A stretch of 16,655 bases of DNA. It comes from an uncultured Bacteroidota bacterium. GTDB taxonomy: Bacteria > Bacteroidota > Bacteroidia > UKL13-3. How positions within the stretch are numbered: position 1 is the first letter of the stretch; every line of letters starts with the position of its first letter. Positions 15,784 through 16,655 of the stretch are shown piece by piece. A model generated the notes under the pieces. The model was given only the letters and a program-made list of their open reading frames with translations, was not told the origin of the DNA and did no database searches. The translations under genes and the position numbers were made by a program. Location: assembly GCA_903898215.1 (NCBI GenBank), contig CAIUEQ010000094.1, positions 1-16,655 on the forward strand, in the 5' to 3' direction.

Positions 15784-16655
15784 ATGAAAAAATATTTACA
15801 ATGCTCATTCGTTATTATCTTTTCAATTTTGTTTTTCCCAATCTTATCAGCACAAACTACTTATACATGGAATGTATCATCTGGTGATTGGGGAACATCA
15901 ACAAGTTGGAATCCTTCACGAAGTTCGCCATCACCAAATGATATTCTAATCTTTAATGGCAGCACAATTGCGTCACCGACTGTAACTAATATCCCAAAAG
16001 ACAGTATTGGTAAATTAAGACTTATCAATAATGCTCAAGTAAATTTTTCATCTGCAGTTGCGACAGCAGGTGTTGGAACCATTTCACGAAGTGGAACAAC
16101 AATAACTGGTTCTAGTACTCAATTCCTTAACCAACTTATGGTTGGTGATGGGTTTTATCATGGTAGCGGATCAGGTATAGCTGAAGTTGTAAGTATTGCA
16201 TCAAATGTAAGTATGACAGGTACTGTATCTTCTACTGCTACAGGTTTAGCATGGAATATTTGGCCAAGAATTTCAATCATGAGTACAAGTGCACCTGCAT
16301 TTGAAATTCAATCAGGTAGTTCACTCACCTGTAGTGCAGCTAACCCAAAATCAATAGTTATTTTTATGGGAAGCGGAAGTAAAGCACTAATTTCAGGAAC
16401 AATATTTTTGACAAATGGAAGACATAAATTTACTTCTAATGATAGTAATGCAATTGTTTTTAAAAATGGTGGAACTCTTAATATTACCGATGGTTATAAT
16501 GGAATACCATTTGGAACAGTTGGCAATACAAATGTTGTAACTTTTGATAGTGGTTCAACTTATATTACAAATTCAACAACAACACCTTTTGGACTTGCGG
16601 CTCCTGCTTCAAGAGTTTATTTTGCACATGGTAGTAATTATATTCATAAGAACCC
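15784..16655 (+). CDS. Secreted beta-repeat protein, N-terminal part (runs off the window)
   Basis: The frame is open from the ATG at 15784 to the window end (290 complete codons, no stop). A signal peptide (MKKYLQCSFVIIFSILFFPILSA, cleavage likely before QTTYTW) is followed by TWNVSSGDWGTSTSWNPS and SPNDILIFNG (about 27-59). This layout is close to the start of the divergent 12401-15640 protein (WNT...VPVSGDVAVFD), so the two are probably distant paralogues. Residues about 97-145 (GTISRSGTTITGSSTQF, then LMVGDGFY and EVVSIAS) form a distinct small module. From about 165 on, Gly/Ser/Thr-rich short strands resume. A C-terminal T9SS domain is expected but lies outside the window. Its own promoter element is at 15757. 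Function is unknown; a surface adhesin or matrix protein is likely. Confidence 0.75.
   Translation, partial: MKKYLQCSFVIIFSILFFPILSAQTTYTWNVSSGDWGTSTSWNPSRSSPSPNDILIFNGSTIASPTVTNIPKDSIGKLRLINNAQVNFSSAVATAGVGTISRSGTTITGSSTQFLNQLMVGDGFYHGSGSGIAEVVSIASNVSMTGTVSSTATGLAWNIWPRISIMSTSAPAFEIQSGSSLTCSAANPKSIVIFMGSGSKALISGTIFLTNGRHKFTSNDSNAIVFKNGGTLNITDGYNGIPFGTVGNTNVVTFDSGSTYITNSTTTPFGLAAPASRVYFAHGSNYIHKN

Overview
The window is an AT-rich stretch of a bacterial chromosome, almost certainly from the Bacteroidota and probably from a Chitinophagales- or Sphingobacteriales-like or uncultured lineage. Two large proteins end in type IX secretion (T9SS) type A sorting domains. There is a lipoprotein that resembles the Bacteroidota family DUF4249. 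Several start regions carry the Bacteroidota promoter element TAnnTTTG, and Shine-Dalgarno sequences are essentially absent. No tRNA, rRNA, CRISPR array, transposase or phage structural gene was recognised.

Layout. Positions 1-1858 (+) hold the 3' end of selD (selenophosphate synthase), then a complete bifunctional NAD(P)HX repair enzyme (nnr). Positions 1870-3406 (-) hold panB followed by an RluA-type pseudouridine synthase. Positions 3508-4494 (+) hold a DUF4249-like lipoprotein, divergent from panB. Positions 4639-6534 (+) hold dnaK with a clear terminator. Positions 6650-8664 (+) hold murI, overlapped by 4 nt by a GTG-started gene for a secreted protein that joins a choice-of-anchor L domain to an OmpA peptidoglycan-binding domain. 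Positions 8667-11312 (-) hold an 881-residue T9SS cargo with a choice-of-anchor V domain carrying a CxxCH haem motif. Positions 11405-12205 (+) hold aroE. Positions 12401-15640 (-) hold a 1079-residue beta-strand-repeat T9SS cargo with a strong terminator. From 15784 (+) to the window edge runs the start of a second, similarly built secreted protein, divergent from the previous one.

The genes fall into two groups. One is housekeeping: selenium activation, NAD(P)H repair, pantothenate synthesis, RNA pseudouridylation, protein folding, D-glutamate for peptidoglycan, and shikimate synthesis. The other is cell-envelope and surface: lipoprotein, OmpA fusion, and T9SS cargo. No single pathway unites them.

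The most unusual structure is a set of three unrelated palindromic, REP-like elements within 12 kb. One lies in frame inside nnr. One has its arms on both sides of the pseudouridine synthase start codon and encodes part of its N-terminus. One looks like a palindrome inserted inside another palindrome downstream of aroE. They suggest small mobile palindromes that reshape genes in this genome. The haem-motif T9SS cargo and the anchor-L/OmpA fusion coupled to murI are the protein-level points of interest. I found no convincing evidence of a complete new multi-gene system.
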